The translations under genes were made by a program, and so were the position numbers. Shown in pieces: positions 8,253-17,126 of a DNA stretch of 64,000 bases. Where the stretch lies: positions 1,116,001 through 1,180,000 of the forward strand of contig NZ_CP025394.1 in NCBI RefSeq assembly GCF_002943525.1, given 5' to 3'. The stretch is from Kitasatospora sp. MMS16-BH015 (GTDB taxonomy: Bacteria; Actinomycetota; Actinomycetes; Streptomycetales; Streptomycetaceae). How positions within the stretch are numbered: the stretch's first letter is position 1; every line of letters begins with the position of its first letter. The notes under the pieces are model-generated. The model did no database searches. It worked only from the letters and a program-made list of their open reading frames with translations, and had not been told where the DNA came from.

Positions 8253-8840
8253 CTATCCCGCGCCCGGCGCCGCTCCGGTGTCGGCGTCGGTGTCGGTGTC
8301 GGCTGCGAGGTAGCGGCGGTAGGCGGCCGCCACGCGCTCCAGGTAGCGCTGCGCGGCGGCCCGCTCCTGGTCGTCGAGGTCGTCGGCGGCGTGGACCAGG
8401 AGACCGAGCAGGGGAGCGAGCTCTCCCATCACGTGCCGGAAGCCGCTGTCGGTCACGTCCAGGACCTGGCGGCGTCCGTCCTCGGGGTGGGGGGCGCGGG
8501 TCAGGTGGCCGTCGGTGACGAGCCGGTTGACCGACTGGGTCCCGGCGGCGCTGGTGACCCCGAGCCGGCGGGACAACTCGACGGGGCCGATCGGGGCACC
8601 GGCGCCCTGCGCCATGATCACGTGCTCGACGGCCTCGACGTGCGAGCGCGGCATGCGCAGCCGCTCGGCCAGCGCCGCCCGCGACAACTGGGTGAGCGTC
8701 AGCACCTGGCGCAGCGCACCCGACAGCGCGTCACCCTCCGGCACGTCCGGCACGTCCGGCACGTCCGGCGGGTCGGCGGGTCGGTGCGGCGCGGTGCCAT
8801 CCAAAGGGCCGGTGGCTTCGAAAGGTGGTTGTTGCGCCAT
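8253..8840 (-). CDS. MarR-family transcriptional regulator
   Basis: A 195-residue winged-helix regulator. The core (about residues 45-165) has the MarR arrangement with helix-turn-helix GPVELSRRLGVTSAAGTQSVNRLV and a wing ending in DGRRQVLDVTDSG. Both ends are low-complexity. Residues 25-36 repeat PDV, encoded by three copies of a 9-bp unit, and the C-terminus has DTDTDAD. No good ribosome site precedes the ATG, so a leaderless transcript is possible. It is divergent from the MMPL exporter, with a palindrome between them. It most likely represses itself and the exporter until a toxic ligand binds. Confidence 0.9.
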   Translation of the reverse strand: MAQQPPFEATGPLDGTAPHRPADPPDVPDVPDVPEGDALSGALRQVLTLTQLSRAALAERLRMPRSHVEAVEHVIMAQGAGAPIGPVELSRRLGVTSAAGTQSVNRLVTDGHLTRAPHPEDGRRQVLDVTDSGFRHVMGELAPLLGLLVHAADDLDDQERAAAQRYLERVAAAYRRYLAADTDTDADTGAAPGAG

Positions 8841-8869
8841 GGCGGCAATTCTGACACGGTAGAAATCGC

Positions 8870-8880
8870 TAAGTCACTTA
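8870..8880. promoter_or_regulatory. Putative MarR operator (TAAGT-C-ACTTA)
   Basis: A perfect 5-bp inverted repeat with a single central base lies in the short divergent region between the MarR gene and the MMPL exporter. It is flanked by GTAG and CTAC at 8860 and 8881. The local AT content is well above the surroundings. Position and symmetry fit a MarR dimer site controlling both genes. Confidence 0.6.
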
Positions 8881-8901
8881 ACTACCTCAGAGGTGTGCCC
8901 C

Positions 8902-11007
8902 GTGCCCCCGACCTCGATGCGCCCGCTCCGGCACGGCGTCGACCGCTCCCCCGCACCCGATCGTCCACGCCGGCCGCGTCTGACGGCCTGGCTCGTGCTG
9001 CTGCTGACCGTCCTCGGCCTCGGTGCGGTGTTCGCCCTCGGCCCCGCCGGCGCGAGCACCACCGAGGCCACGGGCACCGGCCTGCCCGCTTCCTCCCAGT
9101 CCGCCAAGGTCGCCGAGATCGTCAAGACCTTCCCCTCCGGCGCCGCCGCCCCGGCGATCGTCGTCTTCAGCAACACCGACGACAGCCCGCTCACCAGCGC
9201 GCAGCAGCAGCTCATCGCGGGCCGGGCCGCGCAGCTCGCCGCGCTGGGGCCGGCCCCGGGCGCCTCGCATCCGCAGGTCACCGCCGGCAAGGTCGCCACC
9301 GTCGCGGTCCTGCTCCCCACCGGGGCGCCGGACTCCGAGAACAGCGCGGCCGTGGCGCGGGTGCGCCAGACCGCCTCCCAGGACCTGCCGGCTCCGCTGC
9401 GCGCCCAGGTGACCGGGGCACCCGCCGTACGCGCCGACATCGGCAAGGTCTTCCAGGGCGCCGACACCACCCTGCTGATCGCCACCGCCTCGGTCGTCGC
9501 CGTGCTGCTGCTGATCACGTACCGCAGCCCGATCCTGTGGCTCGTCCCCCTGCTGGTGGTCGGCGCCGCCGACCGGGCCGCCGACGTGCTGGTCGGCGCA
9601 CTCGCCCCGCACGCCGGCGTGACGGTCGATGCCTCCGCCGCCGGGATCCTCTCGGTCCTGGTCTTCGGCGCGGGCACCGACTACGCCCTGCTGCTGGTCT
9701 CCCGCTACCGCGACGAACTCCACCTCACCGAGGACAGGTTCACCGCGATGGCCCGGGCCTGGCGCGGCACCGCCCCCGCCGTCCTGGCCAGCGGCACCAC
9801 CGTCGTGCTCAGCCTGCTCACCCTGCTGGCCGCCGAACTGACCGGCAACCGCGGCCTCGGCTTCGCCGGCGCCGTCGGCATCCTCACTGCCATGGTGTTC
9901 GGCCTGCTCGTGCTGCCGGCCGCCCTCGTGCTGCCCGGCCGCTGGCTGTTCTGGCCCCTGGTCCCCAAGGTCGGTGATCCGGTCGCCGCCGACCGCCGCG
10001 GCCTCTGGACCCGGGTCGGGCAGACCGTCGCCAAGCGCCCCGCCCAGGTCGCCGTGGCCGGCTGCGCCGTCCTGCTCGTCCTCGCCTCCGGCACCCTCGG
10101 TCTCAAGACCGGGCTGGCCCAGGCCGACTCCTTCCGCACGACCCCCGAAGCCATCCTCGGGCAGCGGACCCTGGCCACCGTCCAGCCCGCCGGCTCCGTC
10201 GACCCCCTCACCCTCCTCGCCACCCCCGCCACCGGCGACCAGGTCCGCGAGGCCGCTCGCCGGGTACCGGGCGTCTCCTCCGTCACCCCGGGCTCGCAGA
10301 CCGACCGCTGGGCCCGCGCCGACGTGGTCCTCGACGCCGCCCCCGGCACCCCCGCCTCCGACCGCACCATCGACCGGCTGCGCCGGGAGGTCGCCCAGGT
10401 CCCCGGCTCCCAGGCCCTGGTCGGCGGGGCCACCGCCCAGGCGCTGGACACCGCCCGCGCCAATACCCACGACACCCGCGTCGTCGTCCCCTTGGTGCTC
10501 GCGATCGTCCTGATCGTGCTCGTCGCCCTGCTGCGCGCCGTGGTGGCACCGCTGCTGCTGGTCGCCACGGTCATCGCCTCCTACTTCGCCGCCCTCGGCG
10601 CGAGCTGGATCGTCTTCCGCACCGTCTACGACTTCCCCGCCCTGGACACCAACGTCCCGCTGCTGTCGTTCCTGTTCCTGGTGGCGCTCGGCGTCGACTA
10701 CAACATCTTCCTCATCGCCCGCACCCGCGAGGACACCCTCGCCGGCCACGACACCCGCCGCGCCGTCCTGCGCGCCCTCGCCTCGACCGGCGGGGTCATC
10801 ACCAGCGCCGGCGTCCTCCTCGCCGCGGTGTTCGCCGTCCTCGGCGTCCTGCCGCTCATCACGCTCACCCAGATCGGCGTCATCGTCGGCCTCGGCGTCC
10901 TCCTGGACACCCTCCTGGTGCGCACCGTGGTCGTGCCCGCCCTCGTCCTGCTCGCCGGCCGCCGCTTCTGGTGGCCCTCCCACCCCGAGCGGAGGAACGA
11001 CGCATGA
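8902..11007 (+). CDS. MMPL-family RND transporter
   Basis: A membrane exporter of about 701 residues in the MMPL/RND superfamily. It has the duplicated layout: one transmembrane helix (about residues 30-50), an extracytoplasmic loop, a bundle of helices with the GAGTDYALLLVSRYRD motif, a second loop, and a second helix bundle with LGVDYNIFLIARTRED. These Asp-Tyr motifs carry the proton-relay residues. The family exports lipids, siderophores or antimicrobials. Start choice: GTG at 8902, because AGAGG lies 8 bases upstream; GTG 8893 and ATG 8917 are alternatives. It is divergent from the MarR gene that probably controls it. Confidence 0.92.
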   Translation: MPPTSMRPLRHGVDRSPAPDRPRRPRLTAWLVLLLTVLGLGAVFALGPAGASTTEATGTGLPASSQSAKVAEIVKTFPSGAAAPAIVVFSNTDDSPLTSAQQQLIAGRAAQLAALGPAPGASHPQVTAGKVATVAVLLPTGAPDSENSAAVARVRQTASQDLPAPLRAQVTGAPAVRADIGKVFQGADTTLLIATASVVAVLLLITYRSPILWLVPLLVVGAADRAADVLVGALAPHAGVTVDASAAGILSVLVFGAGTDYALLLVSRYRDELHLTEDRFTAMARAWRGTAPAVLASGTTVVLSLLTLLAAELTGNRGLGFAGAVGILTAMVFGLLVLPAALVLPGRWLFWPLVPKVGDPVAADRRGLWTRVGQTVAKRPAQVAVAGCAVLLVLASGTLGLKTGLAQADSFRTTPEAILGQRTLATVQPAGSVDPLTLLATPATGDQVREAARRVPGVSSVTPGSQTDRWARADVVLDAAPGTPASDRTIDRLRREVAQVPGSQALVGGATAQALDTARANTHDTRVVVPLVLAIVLIVLVALLRAVVAPLLLVATVIASYFAALGASWIVFRTVYDFPALDTNVPLLSFLFLVALGVDYNIFLIARTREDTLAGHDTRRAVLRALASTGGVITSAGVLLAAVFAVLGVLPLITLTQIGVIVGLGVLLDTLLVRTVVVPALVLLAGRRFWWPSHPERRNDA

Positions 11008-11014
11008 GCTGTGC

Positions 11015-11048
11015 GCCTCCGCCGCCGGCCGGTCCCGGCGGCGGAGGC
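11015..11048. terminator. Perfect 14-bp stem-loop terminator
   Basis: A GC-rich perfect inverted repeat (11015-11028 with 11035-11048, 6-nt loop) begins 7 bp after the MMPL stop codon. It lacks a long T-tract, as is usual in streptomycetes. With the next hairpin it separates convergent genes. Confidence 0.75.
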
Positions 11049-11051
11049 GTC

Positions 11052-11090
11052 GGGGCGGGGCCGGACCGGTCTGCGGTCCGGCCCCGCCCC
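11052..11090. terminator. Perfect 16-bp stem-loop, bidirectional terminator
   Basis: The arms 11052-11067 and 11075-11090 are perfectly complementary with a 7-nt loop. The hairpin ends 6 bp before the stop of the convergent secreted-enzyme gene and can terminate transcripts from both sides. Confidence 0.75.
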
Positions 11091-11096
11091 CGCCGG

Positions 11097-12815
11097 TCAG
11101 GCCTTGGTCAGGGTGCAGCCGTACGTGGCGCTGCCGGAGCCGGCGTAGGCCTCCACGTCCAGGTAGTAGGTACCGGTCGAGCCGGCGGTGTACGTGACGG
11201 ACTCGGCGGCGCCGTAGCCGTTGTTGACGGACCGTACGAGGTCGGCGCCGGAGCTGTCGAGGAGGTAGAGGTCGGCGTCGTAGGCGCTGGGGATCGCGCA
11301 GTTGACGGTGATCTTCTGCCCGCTGGTCAGGGCGAGCTTGAAGTAGTCGCGGTCGCTGCTGCTCTTCATGCTGCCGGAGACGGTGAGCGGGTAGCCGAGG
11401 CCCGTGATGTCGTCGGCGGCGCTGCGGCTGTCGTTGGGCTCGACTTCGGCGTACGTCGAGCCGGCGGAGGCGCCGACGGTCCAGCTGAAGGTGGTGCTGC
11501 CGGAGGCGCCGGTGGAGTCGGTGGCGGTGACGGCGACGCTGTAGCTGCCCGCCGCGCCGGGGGTGCCGGAGATCAGGCCGGTGGCGGCGTTGACCGTGAG
11601 CCCGGCGGGCAGGCCGCCGGCGTTCCAGGTCAGGCTCTGGCCGGCGGCGGAGTCGGTGGCCGACAGCTGCAGCGACACGGCGCTGCCGGGCGCGGTGGTC
11701 TGGGCGCCGGGGCTGGCCACGGTGACGGTGTTGCCGCCGCTCTGGCAGGTGGTCACCGGGGTGCCGCTGTACAGGCCGGCGTCGGCGACGCCGGCGGTGA
11801 CGCTCTTGAGGTAGTAGCCGCAGGTGGGGCGGTTCTTGAAGTCGAAGGTCTGACCTGCGGTCAGGTGCCAGATCTTGTAGCCGGAGAAGGTGAGGGGCTT
11901 GCCGGAGACGGCCTGCTCGGGCTGGTGGTCTCCCAGCACGACGTAGGCGTCGGCGCCGCTCAGGGTGGCCAGGCCGTTCTTGTCCATGAACAGGGAGCCG
12001 CCGCCCTGCTCCACGCCCACTCCCCAGGCCTTGCCGCCGGTGGTCAGACCGTCCTTGAGGGCGCGGGCGACGAAGGCCATGGTGCGGCCCATCCGGTCGC
12101 GGGTGACGAAGTGCGAGTCGTTGATCGTGCCCGCGTAGTTGGGCCAGTTGAACATGCCGGTGGTGAAGCTGATGGAGGGGTCGTACGGGTTGGCCAGGGC
12201 GGTGGGAGAGTCGGTGCCGCTCCCGCCGTTGCCGCAGGCGTCGTAGACGACCGCGCTGTTGATGTGGGTGCCCGCGCTGCCCCCACCGGAGCCACCGCCC
12301 TTGGCGACCACGGACTGGACGGAGGCCTGCAGGGGGGTGCCCTTCCAGGAGGCGTAGACGCACTGGTTGCCACCGGCGAAGTAGACGAACTCCGCGTTGC
12401 GGACGTCCGTGTTCACCTGCGAGTCGGCGGCGCTCGCGGCGTCGGGGACGATGTCGGTGGTGCAGGAGTTGATGCCGGGCAGCGTCATGATGACGTCGCA
12501 CTCGGGGGTCTGGCTGCCGCTGGTGGCGGCGGAGTCGGCCAGGACGGTGACGTCCATGGTGCCGGTGCCGCCGGTGATGGCGGTGACGGCCTTCGTCATG
12601 GTGTCGGTGACGACCGCGCCGTCTCCGTTGAAGGTGAACGCGGGCCCGCTCCAGGACGACCGGCTCACGTCCGCGGCGGAGCCGGCCCGGTAGCGGGTCA
12701 CGGAAGCGTGGGCCGCGGTGGCCGGGGCGGCGAGCGCTCCGGCCAGGGCGGTCGCGGCGGCGACCGCGGTAAGGGCGAGTCTTCTCGGCAGGGGGATCCG
12801 AGGGGTGCGACGCAT
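11097..12815 (-). CDS. Secreted S51 (cyanophycinase-family) hydrolase with Ig-like and PPC domains
   Basis: An exported 572-residue protein with a Sec signal (residues 1-36, cleavage near ATAAHA). Residues about 60-350 look like a peptidase S51/cyanophycinase fold: AGGNQ with Gln151, the nucleophile elbow GGGSAGTH with Ser180, and DSHFVTRDRMGR with His235. All three match the cyanophycinase pattern GGNQ, SAGA and D-x-HF-xx-R-x-R. Residues about 360-460 resemble a putative Ig repeat (NAATGLISGTPGAAGSYSV). Residues 470-570 resemble a bacterial pre-peptidase C-terminal (PPC) domain. It is divergent from an amino-acid importer operon that encodes a second S51 enzyme. Substrate is inferred, not shown. 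Confidence 0.75.
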   Translation of the reverse strand: MRRTPRIPLPRRLALTAVAAATALAGALAAPATAAHASVTRYRAGSAADVSRSSWSGPAFTFNGDGAVVTDTMTKAVTAITGGTGTMDVTVLADSAATSGSQTPECDVIMTLPGINSCTTDIVPDAASAADSQVNTDVRNAEFVYFAGGNQCVYASWKGTPLQASVQSVVAKGGGSGGGSAGTHINSAVVYDACGNGGSGTDSPTALANPYDPSISFTTGMFNWPNYAGTINDSHFVTRDRMGRTMAFVARALKDGLTTGGKAWGVGVEQGGGSLFMDKNGLATLSGADAYVVLGDHQPEQAVSGKPLTFSGYKIWHLTAGQTFDFKNRPTCGYYLKSVTAGVADAGLYSGTPVTTCQSGGNTVTVASPGAQTTAPGSAVSLQLSATDSAAGQSLTWNAGGLPAGLTVNAATGLISGTPGAAGSYSVAVTATDSTGASGSTTFSWTVGASAGSTYAEVEPNDSRSAADDITGLGYPLTVSGSMKSSSDRDYFKLALTSGQKITVNCAIPSAYDADLYLLDSSGADLVRSVNNGYGAAESVTYTAGSTGTYYLDVEAYAGSGSATYGCTLTKA

Positions 12816-13122
12816 GCTGCATCTCCATCTGTGGTGTGGGGGAGGCCGCCACAGAAGCGGCCGGAACGGAACATACAGATACGGATGCCCATACGGAAGA
12901 TGTAACGGAAGCGGAATGCATCCGACCTGACGCCGCAGAAGAGAAGTCCCAGCTGAAGGGCCATCAGGATCGAGGCCGACTGACCCGGGGATGGGCGGAG
13001 CGGGATCGCTGCGGTCGTTATCTGAACGTAACCCGTATTACATATGGCTCTTCTTCGACTTCGTCTGTAACTTCTCTGGCAGCGCATCCGCGTACCCCCC
13101 CGATCCCGGAGGTCCTTCCCCC
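12816..13122. promoter_or_regulatory. Divergent promoter region of the S51/ABC transporter locus
   Basis: This 307-bp non-coding stretch separates the secreted S51 gene (minus) from the importer operon (plus). It is markedly richer in AT than its surroundings. It holds GTAA-N6-TTAC at 13028-13041. It also has repeated CCGTAT words on the minus strand around 12868-12900 and GTTAC near 12905. These are candidate sites for the RpiR regulator at the end of the operon. No gene is visible in it. Confidence 0.4.
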
Positions 13123-14082
13123 ATGCCCCTCAGACGCGCCCGTCTCCACGCCGCCGCCGTGGCCGCCTCGCTCTCCCTCGCCGCCGTCGCGGCCTGCTCC
13201 TCCAGCACCTCCAGCACCGGCGCGGCCGGCCAGGCGGCGGGCCCGGTCACCGTCCTCCCGGGCGTCCAGGTGAGCGCGGACGCGTCCCTGCACGCCAAGC
13301 TGCCCGGCCCGGTCAAGGCCGCCGGCCAGGTGCGGGTCGCCACCGACGTCCCCTACGCGCCGTTCGAGATGTACGCCGACGGGTCGACGACGCAGCTGAC
13401 CGGCATCGACTACGACCTCGGCCAGGCGCTCGGAGCCAAGCTCGGCGTCCGATTCGTCTTCGGTGCGCAGAAGTTCGACGGCATCCTGCCCGCGCTGCAG
13501 GCCGGGAAGTTCGACGCCGCGATGGCCGGCATGACCGACAAGAAGGAGCGCCAGCAGGTCGTCGACTTCGTCGACTACTCCAACTCCGGCACCGGGCTGC
13601 TGGTCGCCAAGGGCAATCCGCACGGACTGCGCCAGGTCACCGACCTGTGCGGCCAGGCCGTGGCCGTGCAGGCCGGCACCAACCAGGAGAAGCTGATCAA
13701 GGCCCGGCAGAGCGTCTGCACCCAGGCCGGCAAGGCGCCGATCTCGATCCAGGTGTACCCCAAGGACTCCGACGCCCAGCTCGCCCTGCGCAGCGGCAAG
13801 GTCGCCGCCGACGTCATCGACCTGGTGGCCGCCGCGTGGACGGCCAAGACCGCCGACGGCGGGGCCGCGTTCGACGCGGTGACCGACACCAATGCCGTCG
13901 GCGGCTCCGGTGCCTCCCCCAACGGCATCGCGGTCGCCAAGAACCTGCCCGAGCTGTCCGACGCGATGACCCAGGCCTTGCAGGCGCTGATCGAGGACGG
14001 CACCTACACCAAGATCCTCGACCACTACGGCGTCACCGCGATCGCGCTGCCCAAGGCGACCAAGAACGCGGCGGTGGACTGA
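13123..14082 (+). CDS. Amino-acid ABC transporter substrate-binding lipoprotein
   Basis: Solute receptor of a polar amino-acid (PAAT) importer, 319 residues. A lipoprotein signal ends in the lipobox LAAVAAC (Cys near residue 25). The mature protein has SBP_bac_3 features: VATDVPYAPFEM, GIDYDLGQALGAKLG, FDGILPALQAGKFDAAMAGM and a C-terminal DGTYTKILDHYGV. The ATG has CGGAGG upstream. It opens an operon continuing with permease, ATPase, M20 peptidase and secreted S51 enzyme with almost no gaps. The ligand cannot be read from sequence. Context suggests an amino acid or dipeptide released from a polymer. Confidence 0.9.
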   Translation: MPLRRARLHAAAVAASLSLAAVAACSSSTSSTGAAGQAAGPVTVLPGVQVSADASLHAKLPGPVKAAGQVRVATDVPYAPFEMYADGSTTQLTGIDYDLGQALGAKLGVRFVFGAQKFDGILPALQAGKFDAAMAGMTDKKERQQVVDFVDYSNSGTGLLVAKGNPHGLRQVTDLCGQAVAVQAGTNQEKLIKARQSVCTQAGKAPISIQVYPKDSDAQLALRSGKVAADVIDLVAAAWTAKTADGGAAFDAVTDTNAVGGSGASPNGIAVAKNLPELSDAMTQALQALIEDGTYTKILDHYGVTAIALPKATKNAAVD

Positions 14083-14086
14083 TCCC

Positions 14087-15073
14087 ATGAGCTCCCCCAC
14101 CCGAGCCACCGAGGCACCGGCCGCGCCCCCCGCCCAGGACCTGCCCGAGGAGCGGATCGAGGCGGTGCCGGTGCGCCACCTCGGCCGGCTGGCCGCAGCG
14201 GTCCTGGCCCTGCTCGCGGTCGGCGGCACCGTCTGGTCGCTGGCCAAGAACCCCAACCTGCACTGGGACGTCGTCGCGGGTCACCTGTTCGACACCACCG
14301 TCCTGGACGGCCTGCTCACCACGGCCTGGCTCACCGCCGCCGCGATGGCCGTCGGTGTCGCCGGCGGCGTGGTCCTGGCCGTCATGCGGCTCTCCCCCAA
14401 CCCCGTGCTGTACGGCCTGTCCTCCCTGTTCGTCTGGCTGTTCCGCGGCACCCCGCTGCTGGTGCAGATCATCTTCTGGGGCTTCTTCGGTGCCCTGTAC
14501 AAGCACGTGATGATCGGCATCCCCTTCACCCACGTCACCTTCGCCTCCTGGCCGACCAACAGCGTGATCGGCGCCACCACCGCGGCCCTGCTGGCGCTCG
14601 GCCTGAACGAGGCGGCCTACGCCTCCGAGATCGTCCGCGCCGGAATCCAGTCCGTCGACCCGGGCCAGGCCGAGGCCGCCCACTCGCTGGGCATGTCGCC
14701 GGCTCTGACGATGCGCCGCATCGTGCTGCCGCAGGCCATGCGGGTCATCATCCCGCCGATGGGCAACGAGACCATCAACATGCTCAAGACCACCGCGCTG
14801 GTCTCCGTGATCTCCGCCCACGAGATGCTCTTCGCCGTCCAGGAGATCTACGCCCAGAACTACCAGGTCATCCCGCTCCTGGTCGTCGCCAGCTTCTGGT
14901 ACCTGGCACTCACCACCGTCCTGGGCATCCCGCAGGCCTGGCTGGAACGCCGCTACGGACGCGGCACCTCCGCCCGACCCTCCGCCCTGCGCCGCCTGCT
15001 CGGCGCCGACCTCTCCCTCGCCGGCCTGCGCCGCACCCTCCCCGTCACCGACCGGCCGAAGGACAGCGCATGA
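14087..15073 (+). CDS. Amino-acid ABC transporter permease
   Basis: A 328-residue inner-membrane subunit of the His/Glu/Gln/Arg/opine permease family (HEQRO). The N-terminus has a long hydrophilic stretch and an isolated first helix. The core contains the [12 protein letters not shown] motif and the ATPase-contacting EAA loop [23 protein letters not shown]. The last part carries the family's WYLALTTVL segment. It begins 4 bp after the binding-protein gene and overlaps the ATPase start by 4 bases, so the three are translationally coupled. Confidence 0.93.
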   Translation: MSSPTRATEAPAAPPAQDLPEERIEAVPVRHLGRLAAAVLALLAVGGTVWSLAKNPNLHWDVVAGHLFDTTVLDGLLTTAWLTAAAMAVGVAGGVVLAVMRLSPNPVLYGLSSLFVWLFRGTPLLVQIIFWGFFGALYKHVMIGIPFTHVTFASWPTNSVIGATTAALLALGLNEAAYASEIVRAGIQSVDPGQAEAAHSLGMSPALTMRRIVLPQAMRVIIPPMGNETINMLKTTALVSVISAHEMLFAVQEIYAQNYQVIPLLVVASFWYLALTTVLGIPQAWLERRYGRGTSARPSALRRLLGADLSLAGLRRTLPVTDRPKDSA

Positions 15074-15840
15074 GCAGCACCACTCCCATGGTCCACGCCC
15101 GAGGGGTGCGCAAGCGCTACGGGCGCACCGAGGTCCTCAAGGGCATCGACCTGACCGTCGCCACCGGGCAGGTGTGCTGTCTGCTTGGCCCCTCCGGTTC
15201 CGGCAAGTCCACGTTCCTGCGGTGCATCAACCACCTGGAGAAGGTCGACGGCGGCCGCCTTGCCGTCGACGGTGAACTGGTCGGCTACCGCGAACACTCC
15301 GGCCGCCTGCACGAGCTGAGGGAGCGTGAGATCGCCGCCCGTCGCCGCGACATCGGCATGGTCTTCCAGCGCTTCAACCTCTTCCCGCACCTGACCGCGC
15401 TGGAGAACGTCACCGAGGCGCCGGTCCGGGTCGCCGGGGTGCCCCGCGGCCAGGCCCGCGAGGAGGCGACGGCCCTGCTGGAACGCGTCGGTCTCGCGGA
15501 CCGGGCCGGTCACTACCCGGCGCAGCTCTCCGGCGGCCAGCAGCAGCGCGTCGCCATTGCCCGCGCGCTGGCGATGCGGCCCAAGCTGATGCTCTTCGAC
15601 GAGCCGACCTCGGCCCTCGACCCGGAACTCGTCGGCGAGGTCCTGGACGTCATGCGCGATCTGGCCGCCGACGGCATGACCATGGTCGTCGTCACCCACG
15701 AGATCGGCTTCGCCCGCGAAGTCGGCGACACCGCGGTGTTCATGGACGCCGGCGTCGTGGTCGAGCAGGGCGACCCGGCCCAGGTCCTCACCGATCCGGC
15801 CCAGGACCGCACCCGCGCGTTCCTGTCCAAGGTCCTGTGA
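15070..15840 (+). CDS. Amino-acid ABC transporter ATP-binding protein, GlnQ-like
   Basis: ATPase subunit of the polar amino-acid importer, 256 residues. It has Walker [10 protein letters not shown], the Q-loop in [13 protein letters not shown], signature LSGGQQQR, Walker [15 protein letters not shown] and the switch His in VVTHEIGFA. Its length and motifs are standard for the GlnQ/HisP family. Both ends overlap neighbours: ATGA with the permease and GTGA with the M20 peptidase. Confidence 0.94.
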   Translation: MSSTTPMVHARGVRKRYGRTEVLKGIDLTVATGQVCCLLGPSGSGKSTFLRCINHLEKVDGGRLAVDGELVGYREHSGRLHELREREIAARRRDIGMVFQRFNLFPHLTALENVTEAPVRVAGVPRGQAREEATALLERVGLADRAGHYPAQLSGGQQQRVAIARALAMRPKLMLFDEPTSALDPELVGEVLDVMRDLAADGMTMVVVTHEIGFAREVGDTAVFMDAGVVVEQGDPAQVLTDPAQDRTRAFLSKVL

Positions 15841-17126
15841 GCGCCACCGCCGGCGACCCCGGCACGCTGGAGACGGGCCCCGCCACCGCGGAGGCGCTGC
15901 TCGCCCTGGCAGAGCAGCGCCTGCCCGGCTACCTGGCGGACCTGCGGCACCTCGTCTCCGTCGACTCCGGCTCCTACAGCCCCGGCGGCGTCAACCAGGT
16001 GGCCGACTGGTTCGCCGCCCGCCTCACCGGGATCGGCTTCACCTGCGCACGCGTCCCGGTGCCGCCCGCCGACGAGCGCCCGCTGGGCGACGCCCTGATC
16101 GCCCGCAAGAAGGGCAGCCTGTCTCCGGCCGAGGGCGGGCGCCGCATCCTGCTGATCGGCCACCTCGACACCGTCTTCGAGGACGGCACCGCCGCCCGCC
16201 GTCCCTTCGCCCAGCACGGGCCGCTGGCCCACGGACCCGGCGTCAGTGACGACAAGGGCGGCCTGCTGGCGGGGCTCACCGCCCTCGAACTCCTCCACAC
16301 CCTCCGTCAGGACGCCTACGCGGAGCTGGTGTTCCTGGCCACCCCGGACGAGGAGATCGGCTCGCCCGGCAGCCGCGCCCTCACCGAACGGACCGCCCGG
16401 GAAGTCGACGCCGCACTGGCGCTGGAGTGCGCCCGGGAGAACGGCGACCTGGTCATCGCCCGCAAGGGCGTCGCGGACTTCCGCATCACGGTGACCGGAC
16501 GGGCCGCCCACGCCGGCATCGAACCCGAACGCGGTGCCAACGCGGCCCTCGCCGCAGCCCACCTGGTCGTCGCCCTGCAACAGCTCAACGACCGCTGGGA
16601 CGGCGTCACCGTCAACGTCGGCGTGGTGCGGGCCGGCACCCGCACCAACATCGTCTGCCCCGAAGCCGACATCCACGTCGAAGTCCGCGCCACCACCACG
16701 CGCGGCATGAACCACGCCGAGCAGGCCGTCCACGACCTCGCCCGCCACCCCACCGTCGCCGGCACCAGCAGCACCGTCGAGCGCCGCGACTGGTGCCCGC
16801 CGATGGAGGACACCCCGGCCGCCCGCGACCTCCTCACCGCCTACCAGGACTGCGCCGCCCGCCTCGGCCTCCGCGTCGAGGCCGCCGCCACGGGAGGCGT
16901 CGGCGACGCCAACTACCTCAGCGGCAAGGGAGTTCCCACCCTGGACGGCCTCGGCCCGGTCGGCGGCGCCGACCACTCCCCCGAGGAATGGCTCGACACC
17001 ACCACCGTCCCCGCCCGCACCGCGCTCCTGGCCGCCACCCTCGCCCGCCTCGGCCGGCGAACCGCTGCCCGGCCGCTCCCCGACCCGGCCCGCCCCCTTC
17101 CCCCTCTGCCACGGAGGCACCCGTGA
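15837..17126 (+). CDS. M20-family metallopeptidase, carboxypeptidase G2-like
   Basis: A cytoplasmic zinc peptidase of 429 residues with no signal peptide. Metal and catalytic residues fit the M20 family: His109-x-Asp111 (GHLDT), Asp138 (GVSDDKGG), and catalytic Glu172 with metal Glu173 (TPDEEIG). There is also an Glu in ALECARE and a final His in GGADHSPEE. The dimerisation insert starts around [18 protein letters not shown]2-like members cleave C-terminal amino acids or dipeptides, and M20 enzymes specific for the cyanophycin dipeptide (CphZ) have, to my recollection, been described. Overlap with the importer ATPase and with the secreted S51 gene suggests it cleaves the imported product. Confidence 0.88.
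   Translation: MSATAGDPGTLETGPATAEALLALAEQRLPGYLADLRHLVSVDSGSYSPGGVNQVADWFAARLTGIGFTCARVPVPPADERPLGDALIARKKGSLSPAEGGRRILLIGHLDTVFEDGTAARRPFAQHGPLAHGPGVSDDKGGLLAGLTALELLHTLRQDAYAELVFLATPDEEIGSPGSRALTERTAREVDAALALECARENGDLVIARKGVADFRITVTGRAAHAGIEPERGANAALAAAHLVVALQQLNDRWDGVTVNVGVVRAGTRTNIVCPEADIHVEVRATTTRGMNHAEQAVHDLARHPTVAGTSSTVERRDWCPPMEDTPAARDLLTAYQDCAARLGLRVEAAATGGVGDANYLSGKGVPTLDGLGPVGGADHSPEEWLDTTTVPARTALLAATLARLGRRTAARPLPDPARPLPPLPRRHP

Noticed and set aside
8887..12921. A 1,344-codon open frame on the minus strand
   Set aside because: It is antisense to the MMPL exporter and out of frame with the secreted S51 gene. Its composition is Gly/Arg/Asp-rich with no domain pattern.
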